This document shows, one piece after another, positions 32,502-41,718 of a stretch of 64,000 bases of DNA (positions within the stretch are counted from its first letter, which is position 1; every line of letters begins with the position of its first letter). The stretch is from Parcubacteria group bacterium Greene0714_7 (GTDB lineage: Bacteria > Patescibacteria > Paceibacteria > UBA9973 > UBA2103). The translations under genes were made by a program, and so were the position numbers. Location of the stretch: positions 124,001-188,000 of the forward strand of contig VMHB01000001.1 of NCBI GenBank assembly GCA_007378985.1, in the 5' to 3' direction. Under the pieces are notes generated by a model. It had not been told where the DNA came from and searched no databases. It saw only the letters and a program-made list of their open reading frames with translations.

Positions 32502-34007
32502 ATGTCTACACTCATCTCCAAAACAACGTTTCTTGAATTTTTGATGTGCCCAAAGAACATCTGGCTCAAGCTCCATAGGCCTGAGCTTATGAAGCTGTTT
32601 TTGCTCTCAGCGTTTGAACTTCAGTTGGCTGAACAGGGAAACGAAGTTGAAGCGTATGCTCGGAATCTTTTTCCTGGGGGCGTGCTTGTCACGGAAACGG
32701 GGGATGAAGCGGTCAGAGAGACGGAGAGGTTTATGCTTTCAGAAGTACCTGCAATATTTCAAGCAACATTTGTAGTTGATGGGTTTATTGCAAAAAATGA
32801 TGTGCTCGCGTACGACAAAAAGAATGCGTGCTTCGATTTGTATGAAATAAAAGGCACAAACTCAATTAAGGAGGAAGGGAAGACTCGTGATCATATAGAC
32901 GACCTCACTTTTCAAGCATCTGTTTTGAGACGTGCGAACGTTCAGACAGGTAAGTATTTTATTATTCATCTCAACAAAGAGTATGTGCGGATGGGTGACC
33001 TTGTCCCAGAGGAGTTGTTTAGAGTAGAAGACATGACTGAGAAGGTTGTTGCACGCCTGCCTCAGGTGGAAGAGCAGATGGAATCGGCTCGGTATCACTT
33101 AACACAAGAAGAAGAGCCCATTAAAGGGTGTGATTGTATTTTTTCAGGACGAAGTGCGCACTGTTCAACATTCAAACATTCTAATCCACAGGTTCCTGAG
33201 TATTCTATTCACGACTTGGCACGCATTGGAAGTAGTAAGAAGAAGCTTGCAACGCTGGTGGAGCGAGAAGTGTTTAGTTTAGATGATGTTCCTGCGGATG
33301 TAGATTTGAGTGATATTCAATTGAATCAGCTTCTCGTGTATAGAAATCAGAAACCTATTATTGACCTTGATGCTATTCGCGCGGAGATAGAGGCACTCAT
33401 ATTTCCTCTGTATTTCTTAGACTACGAAACTTTTGCGCCAGCCATACCTATGTTTTCCGGCTACAGTCCGTACAAGCGAATTCCGTTTCAATTTTCACTT
33501 CATATTTTGGATACTCCTGCCGGTGAACTTCGGCATGTGGAGTATCTGCACGAAGAGCGCTCTGACCCTTCCGAGAAAGTAGCTGAAATGTTGGCGGAAC
33601 ATATTCTTCCGATTGGTAGTGTAATTTCATGGAATAAAAGCTTTGAGCAGGGAGTGAATAGGGAACTAGCTCTTAGGCAACCTGATGAGCGTATTGCCTT
33701 GGAGCGTATAAATACACAGATGTACGATCTTCGAGATGTATTTCAAAAGCAGTATTATGTGCATCCAGATTTTCGTGGAAAAACTTCTATTAAGAAAGTA
33801 CTCCCTGCGCTCGTGGAAGGAGTTCGTCACGCTGATCTAGATATTTCAGAAGGTGGTGCAGCATCAGATGCGTGGTGGCAAATGATTTCTCCCACCATCA
33901 CAGCGCCAGAACGCACAAAGATTGCTACAGACTTGAGAACCTACTGCGAGCTTGATACCTACGCCATGTACCAGATTTGGAAGCACCTCAAGGATATGGT
34001 GGGTTAA
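32502..34007 (+). CDS. DUF2779 family protein (Cas4-like nuclease plus RNase H-like domain)
   Basis: 501 aa. The N-terminus ISKTTFLEFLMCPKNIWLKLH is the classic opening of Cas4/RecB-like PD-(D/E)XK proteins. D-ACFDLYEIKGTNS (about 120-135) gives the ExK, and CDCIFSGRSAHC adds Cys residues. The C-terminal DUF2779 begins at about 285 with YFLDYETFAPAIPMFSG, a DEDD exonuclease-like D-x-E. Function in the cell is unknown; a DNA or RNA nuclease is inferred. A 19-codon remnant of a second copy lies at 21030. Confidence 0.85.
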   Translation: MSTLISKTTFLEFLMCPKNIWLKLHRPELMKLFLLSAFELQLAEQGNEVEAYARNLFPGGVLVTETGDEAVRETERFMLSEVPAIFQATFVVDGFIAKNDVLAYDKKNACFDLYEIKGTNSIKEEGKTRDHIDDLTFQASVLRRANVQTGKYFIIHLNKEYVRMGDLVPEELFRVEDMTEKVVARLPQVEEQMESARYHLTQEEEPIKGCDCIFSGRSAHCSTFKHSNPQVPEYSIHDLARIGSSKKKLATLVEREVFSLDDVPADVDLSDIQLNQLLVYRNQKPIIDLDAIRAEIEALIFPLYFLDYETFAPAIPMFSGYSPYKRIPFQFSLHILDTPAGELRHVEYLHEERSDPSEKVAEMLAEHILPIGSVISWNKSFEQGVNRELALRQPDERIALERINTQMYDLRDVFQKQYYVHPDFRGKTSIKKVLPALVEGVRHADLDISEGGAASDAWWQMISPTITAPERTKIATDLRTYCELDTYAMYQIWKHLKDMVG

Positions 34008-34018
34008 AATTTGTAAAA

Positions 34019-36646
34019 ATGATTAGTAATCAAGACAAAAAATATTGGAGTGTATCGCCAGATTCGGTAGCCGATTTGTTAGACTCCTCTTTATTGGAAG
34101 GATTATCAGCCGAAGAGGCCACTTCACGGCTATCTGTATACGGACCAAATTCACTCAAAACTTCCGAGGGGACGGGGAAGTTGAAAATGCTTTTAGACCA
34201 ACTTAAGAGCCCACTCATTTTTATACTTATTGCGGCAGGTATCGTTACACTCCTACTTTCTCATTACCGCGATGCTGTTTTCATTTTTATTGCCGTGATA
34301 GTTAATTCTGCATTAGGTTTCTGGCAGGAGAATAAGGCTGAAAAGGCACTTGCAGAGCTTAAGACTTATATTAAACAGCGAGCGAGAGTGATTCGAGACG
34401 GGCATGAACGAGAAATTGATGCCGAAGAAATTGTTCCTGGCGACATTGTGCGCTTTGCACAGGGCGACCGTGTGTCAGCAGATGCGCGAGTGATATTTGC
34501 GAACGACTTTCAGGTAGAAGAGTCAATTTTGACCGGTGAATCTCTTCCTGTTGAAAAGTCGATGAATGCAATTTCCGAAGTCGCATCCATAGCCGATCAG
34601 TCTTCTATGATCTTTGCGGGGACTCTTGTGACACAAGGGGTGTGTACAGCTATTGTTTGTCGCACTTCCTCTCGTACTGAGTTGGGAAAAATTGCGTCTC
34701 TTATTACCTCGTCCCAAGATGAAAAGACACCACTCCAGAGGGCCATCGCGACATTTAGTATTTATCTCAGCGTTATACTCACACTCTTAACTGTTGCTGT
34801 TTTTGTAATTGGAATTTTTTCAGGCACACCACTACTTGAAATGTTCCTTACCTCAGTGGCTATTGCCGTATCTGCAATTCCCGAAGGGTTACCTATCGCA
34901 ATGACGGTCATTCTTGCGGTTGGTGTTGAGCGTATGGCAAAACGAAAAGGTGTTGTTCGGAAGCTTGTTGCTGCCGAAGCACTGGGAAGCACGACGCTCA
35001 TTCTTACCGATAAGACTGGGACTCTAACCATGGCAAAGATGCGCCTATCTGAAATTATTCCATTCAACTTGAGCGCTGATGATCTACTTGCTCGTGCTTT
35101 ATTAAATGCTGATGTTTTAGTTGAGAATCCGGAGGATAGCCCTGAATCGTGGAGAATGAATGGCAGAATTATGGAAACTGCTCTCGTTCGCTCGGCGGCA
35201 TTGCGAGGACTCCCCTCTGAGAAACTTTTTGTAAAATCCAACATACTTCAGATGATGCCCTTCAATGCGGCACAGAAATTTTCAGCATCACTCATCGCAG
35301 ATGCAGGTAAGTATTTTATTGTTGTGGTTGGCGCTCCGGACATTTTGCTCGCCCATGCCCCTCTTACTCCTACAAAAAAACAGAAGGTGTTGGATCAGAT
35401 TAATGATCTTGCCTTCTCTGGTGAGCGAGTATTAGGTGTTGCAACAAAAGAAATTCAGAGTGTTGAGAATTATTCCTTAGCTAAGGACCTCACACTCTCG
35501 AAGCTGTCATTCGACGGGCTCATAACTTTTAGAGATCCTGTTCGTCCCGGAGTGCGACGGGCCATTGAGCGTATTCAACGCGCAGGCATTAGGACCATTA
35601 TTATGACCGGTGATCATCGAGGCACCGCACTTGCGGTTGCCAAAGAGCTCGGCATGGTTGCAGATGAAACAGGAATTCTTGATGCTACTGAGATTGCATC
35701 GCTGTCGGATGAGGCACTTCGAGAACGGCTCGTTGATATTGCTGTGATATCGAGAGTTACACCGCTCGACAAATTGCGCATCGTTGAGTCATTCCAGCGA
35801 TCGGGAGAGATAGTTGCTATGACTGGTGATGGGGTGAATGATGCACCAAGCATTAAGCAAGCTGATGTGGGTATTGCCATGGGGTCAGGCACTGAAGTGT
35901 CGCGTACTGTGGCCGATTTGGTACTTCTTGACGACAATTTTGAAACTATCGTTGCAGCTATTGAAGAGGGGAGGCAGATACTTGGAAACATACGCAAAGT
36001 GCTTGTGTATCTGCTTTCGAATGTGGCAGACGGCCTGATATTGATTGGTGGCTCGCTTGCGATGGGAGTTCCACTTCCTCTAAATGCACTCCAGATTTTG
36101 TGGGTTAATTTCTTTTCCGATAGCTTTCCTGCTGTCGCGTTTGCCTTTGAGAAGGACTCTGACGCTCTCTCCCATAAACCAGGTGGTAAAAAAATAATTC
36201 TTTTTAATCCGCTTATGAAGTTTCTCATTGTTGTTATTGGAACATTGACGAGCGCCCTCTTACTCGTCTTGTATCTCACTCTTCTTGGACTTGGTTATGA
36301 CCTTGCTCTTGTTCAAACCTTTATATTTGCTGCATTCGGTACCTACACACTTCTTTTTGCGTTTTCGGTGAGGAGTCTTGAGAAGAGCATATTTTCATAT
36401 CCTTTGTTCTCGAATCCATATCTTACTGGGGGCATACTTGCAGGACTCGGCCTTATGGTTGCAGCCGTATATCTTCCGGTATTTCAGAAGTTGTTTGGCA
36501 CGGTACCTTTACCGTTTTATTGGGTGGTTGGAGTATTACTTGTCGGTGTATTCAATATTGTCTTAATAGAAATAGCGAAGCAGTTTTTCAAGTATGGGTC
36601 TTTTCGATCCGCGCAACATATGGAAGGGGTCGCTAGGTCGGCATGA
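34019..36646 (+). CDS. P-type cation-transporting ATPase (type II, Ca2+-like)
   Basis: About 875 aa from MISNQDKKYW (34019), 11 nt after the DUF2779 stop; upstream in-frame starts lie inside that gene. All landmarks are present: cation-ATPase N domain, actuator TGES (ILTGESLPVEKS about 165-175), PEGLP in M4 (AISAIPEGLPIAMTV), phosphorylation loop DKTGTLT about 332-338, P-domain MTGDGVNDAPSIKQADVGIAMG, and four to six C-terminal membrane helices with VNFFSD. It is most like PMR1/SERCA-type Ca2+ or Ca2+/Mn2+ pumps; the ion is not certain. Confidence 0.93.
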   Translation: MISNQDKKYWSVSPDSVADLLDSSLLEGLSAEEATSRLSVYGPNSLKTSEGTGKLKMLLDQLKSPLIFILIAAGIVTLLLSHYRDAVFIFIAVIVNSALGFWQENKAEKALAELKTYIKQRARVIRDGHEREIDAEEIVPGDIVRFAQGDRVSADARVIFANDFQVEESILTGESLPVEKSMNAISEVASIADQSSMIFAGTLVTQGVCTAIVCRTSSRTELGKIASLITSSQDEKTPLQRAIATFSIYLSVILTLLTVAVFVIGIFSGTPLLEMFLTSVAIAVSAIPEGLPIAMTVILAVGVERMAKRKGVVRKLVAAEALGSTTLILTDKTGTLTMAKMRLSEIIPFNLSADDLLARALLNADVLVENPEDSPESWRMNGRIMETALVRSAALRGLPSEKLFVKSNILQMMPFNAAQKFSASLIADAGKYFIVVVGAPDILLAHAPLTPTKKQKVLDQINDLAFSGERVLGVATKEIQSVENYSLAKDLTLSKLSFDGLITFRDPVRPGVRRAIERIQRAGIRTIIMTGDHRGTALAVAKELGMVADETGILDATEIASLSDEALRERLVDIAVISRVTPLDKLRIVESFQRSGEIVAMTGDGVNDAPSIKQADVGIAMGSGTEVSRTVADLVLLDDNFETIVAAIEEGRQILGNIRKVLVYLLSNVADGLILIGGSLAMGVPLPLNALQILWVNFFSDSFPAVAFAFEKDSDALSHKPGGKKIILFNPLMKFLIVVIGTLTSALLLVLYLTLLGLGYDLALVQTFIFAAFGTYTLLFAFSVRSLEKSIFSYPLFSNPYLTGGILAGLGLMVAAVYLPVFQKLFGTVPLPFYWVVGVLLVGVFNIVLIEIAKQFFKYGSFRSAQHMEGVARSA

Positions 36647-36650
36647 TGGG

Positions 36651-36691
36651 TGTAAAGTCCTCTTTACATAGCATAGGCTGATAGGTACAAT
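36651..36691 (+). promoter_or_regulatory. XRE-operon promoter with palindromic operator
   Basis: Palindrome TGTAAAG-TCCT-CTTTACA (36651-36668). Its right arm contains the -35 TTTACA (36663-36668), followed by a 17-bp spacer and -10 TACAAT (36686-36691). The same arrangement recurs at 37298-37347. Confidence 0.75.
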
Positions 36692-36708
36692 TGAATTATC
36701 AATTACAT

Positions 36709-36921
36709 ATGGAGGAAAAGATAAAAAATGAGGTGAGTACATACAGAGCAGAGATGGGCATGACGCAGGAGGATCTTGCTTCTAAGGTGAATGTGAGTCG
36801 GCAGACCATCATTGCTTTGGAGAAAGGGAACTATACGCCATCTATTTTATTAGCTTTAAAAATCGCTGGTTTCTTTAAGATACCTGTCGAAAAAATATTC
36901 AAAATATCCCATGAAAAATAA
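36709..36921 (+). CDS. XRE-family regulator (YozG-like)
   Basis: About 70 aa, essentially one Cro/CI helix-turn-helix: YRAEMGMTQEDLASKVNVSRQTIIALEKGNYTPSILLALKIAG (read in pieces) with recognition helix SRQTIIALE. The start ATG 36709 is about 11 nt after the predicted transcription start; an upstream TTG at 36691 overlaps the -10 box and is unlikely. It overlaps the next gene by 11 nt. It is a good candidate to bind the two TGTAAAG...CTTTACA palindromes. Confidence 0.85.
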   Translation: MEEKIKNEVSTYRAEMGMTQEDLASKVNVSRQTIIALEKGNYTPSILLALKIAGFFKIPVEKIFKISHEK

Positions 36922-37273
36922 TCTAAAAGAAATCATTATTACCGTAGCCTTGATTGTAATTGCAGTTTTGCTACTTAATCCGTTCCATTTCTGGATGCCA
37001 GACATGATGGTGATGGGCATGCTTGCAATAACATTAGGGCTTTTCGGGATGTTTGCCAGCTTCATTCTTCGAGAGAGCGTGGTTGACGAGCGTGATGGTC
37101 AGCACCGTACTCTTGCTGGAAGAAATGCATTTCTTGCAGGGTCAGGTGTACTTACCCTTGGCATAGTGATTCAAGGCTATACGCATGCAGTAGATCCGTG
37201 GCTGGTCGTTGCTCTTATTGCAATGGTGGTAGTCAAAATTGGAACTCGCACCTGGAGTGATACAAACCTCTAG
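36911..37273 (+). CDS. Membrane protein, DUF2178-like, partner of XRE regulator
   Basis: 120 aa with four hydrophobic segments (IIITVALIVIAVLLL, MMVMGMLAITLGLFGMFASF, and two after residue 75) and a central motif RESVVDERDGQHRTLAGRNAF typical of small membrane proteins paired with YozG-like regulators. Its start lies inside the regulator gene. The function is unknown; it may signal membrane state to the regulator. Confidence 0.75.
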   Translation: MKNNLKEIIITVALIVIAVLLLNPFHFWMPDMMVMGMLAITLGLFGMFASFILRESVVDERDGQHRTLAGRNAFLAGSGVLTLGIVIQGYTHAVDPWLVVALIAMVVVKIGTRTWSDTNL

Positions 37274-37297
37274 AAGAGACATCCTTACGTTTTCCCC

Positions 37298-37347
37298 AAA
37301 AACAGATGTAAAGTCAGCTTTACATCTGTTTTTCTTTTATTTATAGT
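37298..37347 (+). promoter_or_regulatory. Second TGTAAAG palindrome: terminator and promoter of the redox pair
   Basis: A 16-bp stem (37298-37313 / 37318-37333) with T-run can terminate the upstream gene. It contains TGTAAAG-TCAG-CTTTACA (37307-37324), whose right arm is a -35 TTTACA (37319-37324) with a 17-bp spacer to -10 TATAGT (37342-37347). The layout is identical to the XRE promoter. Confidence 0.7.
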
Positions 37348-37386
37348 AGTAGGTGCAGGGTTAATTAATAAATATCACTATTTTTT

Positions 37387-38307
37387 ATGAATAAAAACAC
37401 AGGGATTATTGTTGGAGTTATAGCGTTATTGGTGATCGCTGGAGGGGCGTATGCGTTTCTGAATAGTAAGGATGATGCAATGATGAAGAAAGAAAAAATG
37501 GAGCAGCAAGCTATGGAGGTTCAAAAGATGGCCGAAGAAAAAGCAGTGATGGAGAAAAAAGAAGTGGTGGTGATTCTCAATGCGCAGAATGGCTCAAACC
37601 AAAGTGGAAAGGCGACATTGCTTGACGTACAGGGGAAAACCAAGGTAACGATTGCCGTTGCTTCTGGGACAACAAGTGGTCCACAGCCGGCCCATATTCA
37701 CATCGGCGCATGTCCAAATCCTGACGCAGTGAAGTACCCGCTGACAAAAGTCGTGAACGGAACATCAGAAACGATACTTAATGTTTCTTTGTCGCAGCTT
37801 GCCAGCGAATTACCGCTTGCAGTTAATATTCACAAATCGGCTGCTGAAGCTAAGACATACACTTCATGTGGCGATATTGTAGTAGGGGCCATGATGGAGA
37901 AAGAAGCAATGATGAAAACTGATGGCGCTACAACCGACAGTATGATGAAAAAAGATGAGGCAGGTATGATGGACAAGAGTGAGACTATGGTGAAGGCTGG
38001 CTCATATGAGACATATGCGCCAGAAAAAATAGCTCTTGCTTCTGCGACTCATGATGTGGTGTTGTTTTTCCGAGCAAGTTGGTGTCCCACCTGTAGGGCG
38101 GTAGACACAGATATAAAAGCAAATCTCAATAATATTCCTCCCTCTCTTGCTATTCTTGATGTAAATTACGACGATTCAACGGCACTTAAACAAAAGTATG
38201 GTGTGACATACCAGCATACGTTTGTACAGGTTGATAAAAATGGAAACCTCATCAAAAAGTGGAGTGGTAGTCCAACACTCATCGCGTTAGTTGCAGAAGT
38301 AAAATAA
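37387..38307 (+). CDS. CHRD-like domain fused to thioredoxin-like domain, membrane-anchored
   Basis: 306 aa. N-terminal anchor (GIIVGVIALLVIAGGAYAFL). A Met/Lys/Glu-rich linker follows, then a CHRD-like beta domain at about 57-160 (VVVILNAQNGSNQSGKATLL, PAHIHIGACPNPDAVKYPL). A second Met/Lys-rich linker with MMKKDEAGMMDKS may bind metal. The thioredoxin fold occupies about 205-306, with active site WCPTCRAV near 232 and cis-Pro region QHTFVQVD. It is 1 nt from the DipZ-like gene, so the two form an extracytoplasmic thiol-redox pair. Confidence 0.82.
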   Translation: MNKNTGIIVGVIALLVIAGGAYAFLNSKDDAMMKKEKMEQQAMEVQKMAEEKAVMEKKEVVVILNAQNGSNQSGKATLLDVQGKTKVTIAVASGTTSGPQPAHIHIGACPNPDAVKYPLTKVVNGTSETILNVSLSQLASELPLAVNIHKSAAEAKTYTSCGDIVVGAMMEKEAMMKTDGATTDSMMKKDEAGMMDKSETMVKAGSYETYAPEKIALASATHDVVLFFRASWCPTCRAVDTDIKANLNNIPPSLAILDVNYDDSTALKQKYGVTYQHTFVQVDKNGNLIKKWSGSPTLIALVAEVK

Positions 38308-38308
38308 C

Positions 38309-40063
38309 ATGGTACTCCTCCTCATTTCATTTGTTGCGGGTGTTTTGACAGTTCTTGCGCCGTGCATTCTGCCACTTCTTCCTGTAATCATTGGTGGCTC
38401 TCTTTCGAATGGGGCAAATAGAGGAGATGGTGCAGGGTTCAACAAAAAGAAAGCTTTTACTATTATTATATCTCTTGGTGTATCAGTAATCGCGTTTACG
38501 TTGCTCCTTAAAGCAAGTACGCTTTTTATTGATATTCCCGAGTATGTGTGGAAGTGGATATCGGGAGGCATTATTATTTTTCTTGGTCTCGTCACTCTCT
38601 TTCCGTCACTATGGGAAAATCAATTTATTGCACGACTGAGTACAAAATCCAATATCCTTCTAGGTAAAGGTAGTAAGAAAAATAGTTTCTGGGGCGATGT
38701 CATTGTTGGTTCTGCACTTGGTCCCGTATTCTCAACCTGTAGTCCAACGTATTTCATAGTACTTGCCACCGTCTTGCCTGTGCGTCCTGCACTCGGAGTT
38801 CTCTATTTACTCGCCTACACTATCGGTCTTTGTCTCGCACTACTCATTGTGTCAATTGTTGGTCAAAAAATAATGAATGCACTCGGTGTTGCCGCAAATC
38901 CTAAAGGCTGGTTCAAGCGAATACTTGGAATTATTTTCCTTATCGTAGGTATCGCTATTATTGGTGGACTCGACAAGAAGACTCAATTATTTCTTCTCGA
39001 TGCAGGGTTCTTTGATGTTACAAAAATTGAACAGAAGCTTTTGGAAAAAAATACCACCCAAACGGTGGACGCGAAAGCAGAAGAGGTTTCTGTGAAAAAA
39101 GATTCGACTCCATACCTCGGCGTGGGGCAGAAGCAAGTAATATATAAAAAAGTCCCCGAGCTCAGTTCTATTAATGGGTATGTTAATACTGAGGGAAAAC
39201 CAATCACTCTTGAATCACTCAAGGGAAAAGTAGTGCTTCTTGATATATGGACATACAGCTGTATCAATTGCCAACGCACCATACCCTACATAAACGAATG
39301 GTATAAAAAATATAAAGATCAGGGATTTGAGGTGGTAGGACTTCACACGCCTGAGTTTGCATTTGAAAAGGTGCAGACTAATGTTGAGAAAGCGGTACAG
39401 GGATTTAATATCAAATATCCCGTTGTTCTCGACAATGACTACTCAACATGGAACGCGCTTGGCAATCAATTTTGGCCGCGTAAATACTTGATTGATATTG
39501 ATGGATATATTATTTATGACCATATCGGCGAGGGTGCCTACGAAGAAACGGAAAAAGCAATTCAGAATGCCCTCAAAGAACGCGCCCTGCGTATGGGTAT
39601 GGAAGATACAGTATCTACAGACATAATAAAACCTTCAGTGATTGTAACTGTTGATTCAAGTAGAGTGAGGAGTCCTGAAGTATATTTTGGATCATCACGA
39701 AACGAGTATCTTGCAAACGGGAAGGTTGGACAGGTTGGCGAACAGACACTGAGTGTTCCTTCAGCCATATCCTTCAATAAACTGTACCTTGGTGGCACGT
39801 GGAGTATGACTCCCGAATATGCAGAAAATAAAAGCGCAGGGAGTATTGTTTTTAGCTATGAATCAAAAAATGTCTACATGACAGCTGGCTCAGTTAGAGG
39901 GATTGAGGTTGAGATATATAAGGATGATGTGTTTATCAAGAATGTGATGATTAAGGACGAAACTCTATACCAACTCATCCAAGATTCAGACTATGGAAAG
40001 CATGTGCTTCGTATCGTCATACCAAAAGCCGGTTTGCAAGCATTTACATTTACATTCGGGTAG
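38309..40063 (+). CDS. DipZ-like CcdA/DsbD membrane domain plus TlpA-like redoxin
   Basis: 584 aa. CcdA-type electron-transfer membrane domain at 1-225, with Cys in VLAPCILPLLPVIIGG (about 20) and FSTCSPTYF (about 137). Redoxin domain at about 280-420 with active-site CINCQRTIPYINEW near 318 and LLDIWTYSC. A C-terminal beta-sandwich at about 450-584 (VYFGSSRNEYLANG, GGTWSMTPEYAENK) as in mycobacterial DipZ. It carries electrons from cytoplasmic thioredoxin to outside thiols. Partner: the CHRD-thioredoxin gene just upstream. Confidence 0.9.
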   Translation: MVLLLISFVAGVLTVLAPCILPLLPVIIGGSLSNGANRGDGAGFNKKKAFTIIISLGVSVIAFTLLLKASTLFIDIPEYVWKWISGGIIIFLGLVTLFPSLWENQFIARLSTKSNILLGKGSKKNSFWGDVIVGSALGPVFSTCSPTYFIVLATVLPVRPALGVLYLLAYTIGLCLALLIVSIVGQKIMNALGVAANPKGWFKRILGIIFLIVGIAIIGGLDKKTQLFLLDAGFFDVTKIEQKLLEKNTTQTVDAKAEEVSVKKDSTPYLGVGQKQVIYKKVPELSSINGYVNTEGKPITLESLKGKVVLLDIWTYSCINCQRTIPYINEWYKKYKDQGFEVVGLHTPEFAFEKVQTNVEKAVQGFNIKYPVVLDNDYSTWNALGNQFWPRKYLIDIDGYIIYDHIGEGAYEETEKAIQNALKERALRMGMEDTVSTDIIKPSVIVTVDSSRVRSPEVYFGSSRNEYLANGKVGQVGEQTLSVPSAISFNKLYLGGTWSMTPEYAENKSAGSIVFSYESKNVYMTAGSVRGIEVEIYKDDVFIKNVMIKDETLYQLIQDSDYGKHVLRIVIPKAGLQAFTFTFG

Positions 40064-40119
40064 GGAGCCTATATAAATGTTCGGACTCAAGGGAAAGAAT
40101 GAGGTACAATGACGCATAG

Positions 40120-40551
40120 ATGGAAACCTATAGCTGGTACACACAGCTTGTTAAGCCGACATGGGCTCCACCAAGCTGGCTTTTTGGACCAGTGTGGACA
40201 GTGTTTTATGCAATCATTGCGGTTACGTATGGAACCGTATTTTACAAAGCTTTCACTAAAGAGATTCCATGGGTCGTGGCGCTTCCGTTTGCTCTTAATC
40301 TTATTTTCAATTTTGCATTTACACCAATACAGTTTGGGTTGAAAAATAATTTACTTGCCTCGATAGATATTCTTCTTGTCGTTGGTACGCTTATCTGGGC
40401 GCTCTGGGCGCTTTATTCTTTTGGTCTCACAGAGCACATTGAAACTGGAGCTCCCACATACGCGTGGATCATCTACGCCAACATCCCGTATCTTGTGTGG
40501 GGAATATTTGCCACGGTATTGCAATTAACTATTACATTTTTGAATAGGTAA
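40120..40551 (+). CDS. tspO: TspO/MBR family tryptophan-rich sensory protein
   Basis: 143 aa, five membrane helices. Family motif KPTWAPPSWLFGPVWTVFYAIIAVTYG at residues 11-37 (shown in parts: PTWAPPSWLFGPVWT), and FALNLIFNFAFTPIQFGLKN. TspO proteins bind porphyrins or sterols and modulate stress responses; the ligand here is unknown. An overlapping reading frame (40109-40342) is a shadow. Confidence 0.9.
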   Translation: METYSWYTQLVKPTWAPPSWLFGPVWTVFYAIIAVTYGTVFYKAFTKEIPWVVALPFALNLIFNFAFTPIQFGLKNNLLASIDILLVVGTLIWALWALYSFGLTEHIETGAPTYAWIIYANIPYLVWGIFATVLQLTITFLNR

Positions 40552-40580
40552 TGTATACAAAAAAGAGATTGTAAAACAAA

Positions 40581-41705
40581 ATGAACACACCTCGGTATGA
40601 ATACAGTCGCTCGACAATAGAAAAAACAATTAACCTACTCCTCAGTTTGTCGTCGCCATACGGACTCCAAGTTCGGTATGCGATAAAAGCGAATCCCCAT
40701 CCTGAAATTATTACAATGATGGATGATAGGGGAATCTATTTTGATGCGAGCTCAAGCTATGAAGCGGAAGAATTGCTGAATCAAGGGATTCTAGGAAACA
40801 AAATTTCTCTTTCCTCACAGCAGTCACCGCACAATCTTGAAGTACTACTTGGCAGAGGTGTGCTCTTCACTGCAACATCTATGAATCAGTTGAAGCTTTT
40901 TTTGAATTGCGCTCATCATCCCAATACTCTCAGTGTACGAATTAACCCAGCGTTTGGCGCTGGTCATAATAATAGAACGAGCACTGGAGGCACGAGTGCG
41001 AGCTTTGGTATCTGGCATGAGTATATAGATGAAGTCCTTGCGCTTGCTAAGACCGAACAGGTAACCATCAACAGATTAGATATTCATATTGGTTCAGGAA
41101 CGGACCCTGCGTTATGGGGAGAGGTAATGGAGCGATCCCTCAGTGTTGTAGAAAAGTTGCCCGATGTCACCGTGCTTGATATCGGAGGGGGATATAAGGT
41201 GCATCGTTATGGCGATGAGAAAGAGGCTGACATGGTAGAAATTACAACCACATTTAGTAAACAGCTCCAGTTATTTTTTGAAAAAACAGGGCGGAAAATT
41301 TCTCTAGAGATTGAACCAGGCACCTATCTTATTGCGCACGCAGGAACTCTTGTTGCGTCTGTAGATGACATTGTCGATACGGGGAGTGGTGAGTATACAT
41401 TTCTTCGACTAAATACTGGAATGAATGATTTTCTACGGGCTACACTCTATGGTGCGCGTCATTCAATTGAAGTTATGAATAGAAGTAGTGCCACAAAAGA
41501 ATATGTGGTGGTAGGGCATAATTGTGAGTCTGGCGACATTCTCTCTCCAGGCAACGGTAACCCAGAAGAGATTGAGACTCGAACACTAAAAGAAGCAGAG
41601 ATTGGTGATGAGGTACGGATATATGACACAGGTGCATACTGTGCCAGCATGCGCGCAAAAGGCTATAACTCATTTCCTGATGCGATTGAGGTGATGGTGG
41701 ATTAG
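40581..41705 (+). CDS. PLP-dependent decarboxylase (ornithine/diaminopimelate decarboxylase family)
   Basis: 374 aa, fold type III. The PLP lysine lies in YAIKANPHPEI (Lys about 37), preceded by GLQVRYA. Then FDASSSYEAEELL, the His/Gly-rich LDIHIGSGTDP near 171, GGGYKVHRYG near 204, EIEPGTYLIAHAG near 248, and the catalytic Cys region VGHNCESGDILSPGN near 315 (usually G-x-x-C-E-S-x-D). At 374 aa it is slightly short of the family. The substrate is not resolved. Confidence 0.87.
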   Translation: MNTPRYEYSRSTIEKTINLLLSLSSPYGLQVRYAIKANPHPEIITMMDDRGIYFDASSSYEAEELLNQGILGNKISLSSQQSPHNLEVLLGRGVLFTATSMNQLKLFLNCAHHPNTLSVRINPAFGAGHNNRTSTGGTSASFGIWHEYIDEVLALAKTEQVTINRLDIHIGSGTDPALWGEVMERSLSVVEKLPDVTVLDIGGGYKVHRYGDEKEADMVEITTTFSKQLQLFFEKTGRKISLEIEPGTYLIAHAGTLVASVDDIVDTGSGEYTFLRLNTGMNDFLRATLYGARHSIEVMNRSSATKEYVVVGHNCESGDILSPGNGNPEEIETRTLKEAEIGDEVRIYDTGAYCASMRAKGYNSFPDAIEVMVD

Positions 41706-41718
41706 TTGAGAAAATCTT

